From: Pseudomonadota bacterium
Lineage (GTDB): Bacteria; Pseudomonadota; Alphaproteobacteria; Rhizobiales; Rhizobiaceae
Direction: 5' to 3'
Length of the DNA stretch: 7,423 nucleotides
Assembly (NCBI GenBank): GCA_023428515.1
Contig: JAEYXI010000503.1
Coordinates: 1-7,423 of the forward strand
Below are positions 6,355-7,423 of the stretch, piece after piece. Position 1 is the first letter of the stretch; each line of letters begins with the position of its first letter. The notes under the pieces were generated by a model, which did no database searches, was not told where the DNA came from, and saw only the letters and a program-made list of their open reading frames with translations. The position numbers and the translations under genes were made by a program.

Positions 6355-7423
6355 TCATTGGGCGGCCGGCAAGACAGCCTGCCCGGCGGTAAGAGGACTG
6401 CTCTTCAGGTAGCTGAGGATCGCAAATTGCCCTGCAGGGTCCTTCACGTCGTTCGACCTGATGATGTCGACATAATCCGGTGTCGCGTCCCAGGCCTCCC
6501 AGTTCGCCAGTTCCGTCGCCACGAAGCCGGCCATCGGCTTTCGTGCCTTGATGAAGGCGCGATATGCTTGGACGACCTTTTCGCGAGAAATCGCTGCATC
6601 CGCTTCGCCCTGCACGCTCAACGCAAGCAGGGCCGCATCGATCTCTGGAAGCGTGCGCTGGCGATCCGTGAAAAATGTCGTGTGCAGCCAGCCGAGGCGC
6701 GACGGGCCGCGCAATTCAAGATCGGCGGCAAGCATCGCCGAAAGGTTTGTCGCGTCCCGCACAAGCAGTGCCTGGCCGATCTGTTTCTCCAGGCCGGCGG
6801 CGTCGTCCTGGCCCCCTGCGACACCGAGCAACAAGGTGTAGACGGAACGCCGGGACGACAAATCAGGATCTGCGATCCAGCTTCTGAGCGTCTCCACGTC
6901 AATGCGAGGCTTCAGGGTGCGCATTGCCTTGTAGGGCGCCCGCAGCAGTTCGCCATAGGCGATCTCTGCCGCTAGCGTCTGGCCGTCGTTCACATACGGC
7001 CAGACCAGCGCCAGACGCTCCTGCCATTCCGCATCCGTCAGCGTAGACCACGCCGTGACCTTCGAGGGCCACAGCCGCACCGGCTGATCGGCCGCGCTCT
7101 GCTTCGTCTTCGCCAGTTGCCGCAGCCAATCCGCATATTGTTCGCCGATTGCTCCGAGGCTCATCCACGTCTCCGACGTCCTGCTTCGCAAGAGCAGCAG
7201 GGGCTGATCTGCGCTTGCAGCGGACGGCTTTTGGACCGCCGTCTGGCCGTCCATCGACATCGCGAGTTCCGCCGCTCCAAGCGCCACATCCGCCCGGGCA
7301 ATGCTCGCATCGAGGGCGACATCTCCCTTGACCACCGCGACCACGCGGAAGCCGGTTTTGCCTGCGGACTCGACCGCAAGGACGGCCTGATCGGCAGAAT
7401 CCAGCTTCTGTCCGGGCGTGACG
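6355..7423 (-). CDS. Uncharacterised protein, C-terminal 355 residues; start beyond the window
   Basis: The frame stays open to the right edge with no stop, so the gene begins outside the window. A GTG at 7344 could be read as a start, but 26 sense codons lie before it (VTPGQKLDSADQ...) in the same style, so the visible part is a C-terminal fragment. I do not recognise the family. The first 100 or so visible residues look beta-rich (AVLAVES, VVAVVKGDVA, QPLLLLRSR, WMSLGAIG). After a linker rich in Trp and Pro, roughly residues 125-345 are helical in short repeating units (for example LRSWIADPDLSSRRSVYTLL and LPEIDAALLALSVQG), loosely like HEAT-type repeats. No membrane helix, catalytic motif or Cys cluster is seen. 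It lies 58 bases upstream of the isomerase on the same strand, so it may be co-transcribed and could be an envelope protein handled by it. That is inference only. Confidence 0.8.
   Translation of the reverse strand, partial: VTPGQKLDSADQAVLAVESAGKTGFRVVAVVKGDVALDASIARADVALGAAELAMSMDGQTAVQKPSAASADQPLLLLRSRTSETWMSLGAIGEQYADWLRQLAKTKQSAADQPVRLWPSKVTAWSTLTDAEWQERLALVWPYVNDGQTLAAEIAYGELLRAPYKAMRTLKPRIDVETLRSWIADPDLSSRRSVYTLLLGVAGGQDDAAGLEKQIGQALLVRDATNLSAMLAADLELRGPSRLGWLHTTFFTDRQRTLPEIDAALLALSVQGEADAAISREKVVQAYRAFIKARKPMAGFVATELANWEAWDATPDYVDIIRSNDVKDPAGQFAILSYLKSSPLTAGQAVLPAAQ

Noticed and set aside
6295..6975. Plus-strand open frame (226 codons)
   Set aside because: Antisense to the unknown C-terminal fragment; no motif, and Arg/Cys-rich as expected for a shadow.
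7342..7344. GTG start codon for the right-hand protein
   Set aside because: The frame stays open with coding-like sequence to the edge, so this is more likely an internal Val.

Overview
The window is GC-rich throughout, uses codons typical of a GC-rich alphaproteobacterium, and carries a TRAP-type malonate gene set. That set most resembles the matPQMAB arrangement known from Sinorhizobium meliloti, so I infer a member of the Hyphomicrobiales (rhizobia and relatives). The genus cannot be fixed from the sequence alone. No rRNA, tRNA, insertion sequence, CRISPR array or integration site is visible, and nothing looks recently transferred.

Left block, plus strand, 1-4243. Three tightly packed genes form the distal part of a malonate-use operon. 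They are the large membrane subunit of a TRAP transporter (matM, its first codons cut off by the window edge), malonyl-CoA decarboxylase (matA) and malonate--CoA ligase (matB). Both junctions are 4-base ATGA overlaps, each preceded by a purine-rich ribosome binding site. The chemistry closes: imported malonate is activated by MatB to malonyl-CoA (ATP to AMP + PPi), and MatA decarboxylates it to acetyl-CoA and CO2. The small permease, the binding protein, the promoter and any regulator should lie upstream, outside the window.

Middle, 4244-4347. This is a 104-base gap between convergent genes, with no convincing intrinsic terminator.

Right block, minus strand, 7423-4348. Read in transcription order, it holds the C-terminal 355 residues of an unrecognised protein whose start lies beyond the window, then a membrane-anchored parvulin-type peptidyl-prolyl isomerase, then a HupE/UreJ-family membrane protein with a signal peptide. 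The last two overlap by ATGA and the first is 58 bases upstream, so the three probably form one transcription unit. No hydrogenase or urease gene is in view. The HupE/UreJ protein is a candidate metal (perhaps nickel) permease, and the isomerase may help fold an envelope protein; both roles are inferences. This block, not the malonate operon, is the less understood part of the window.
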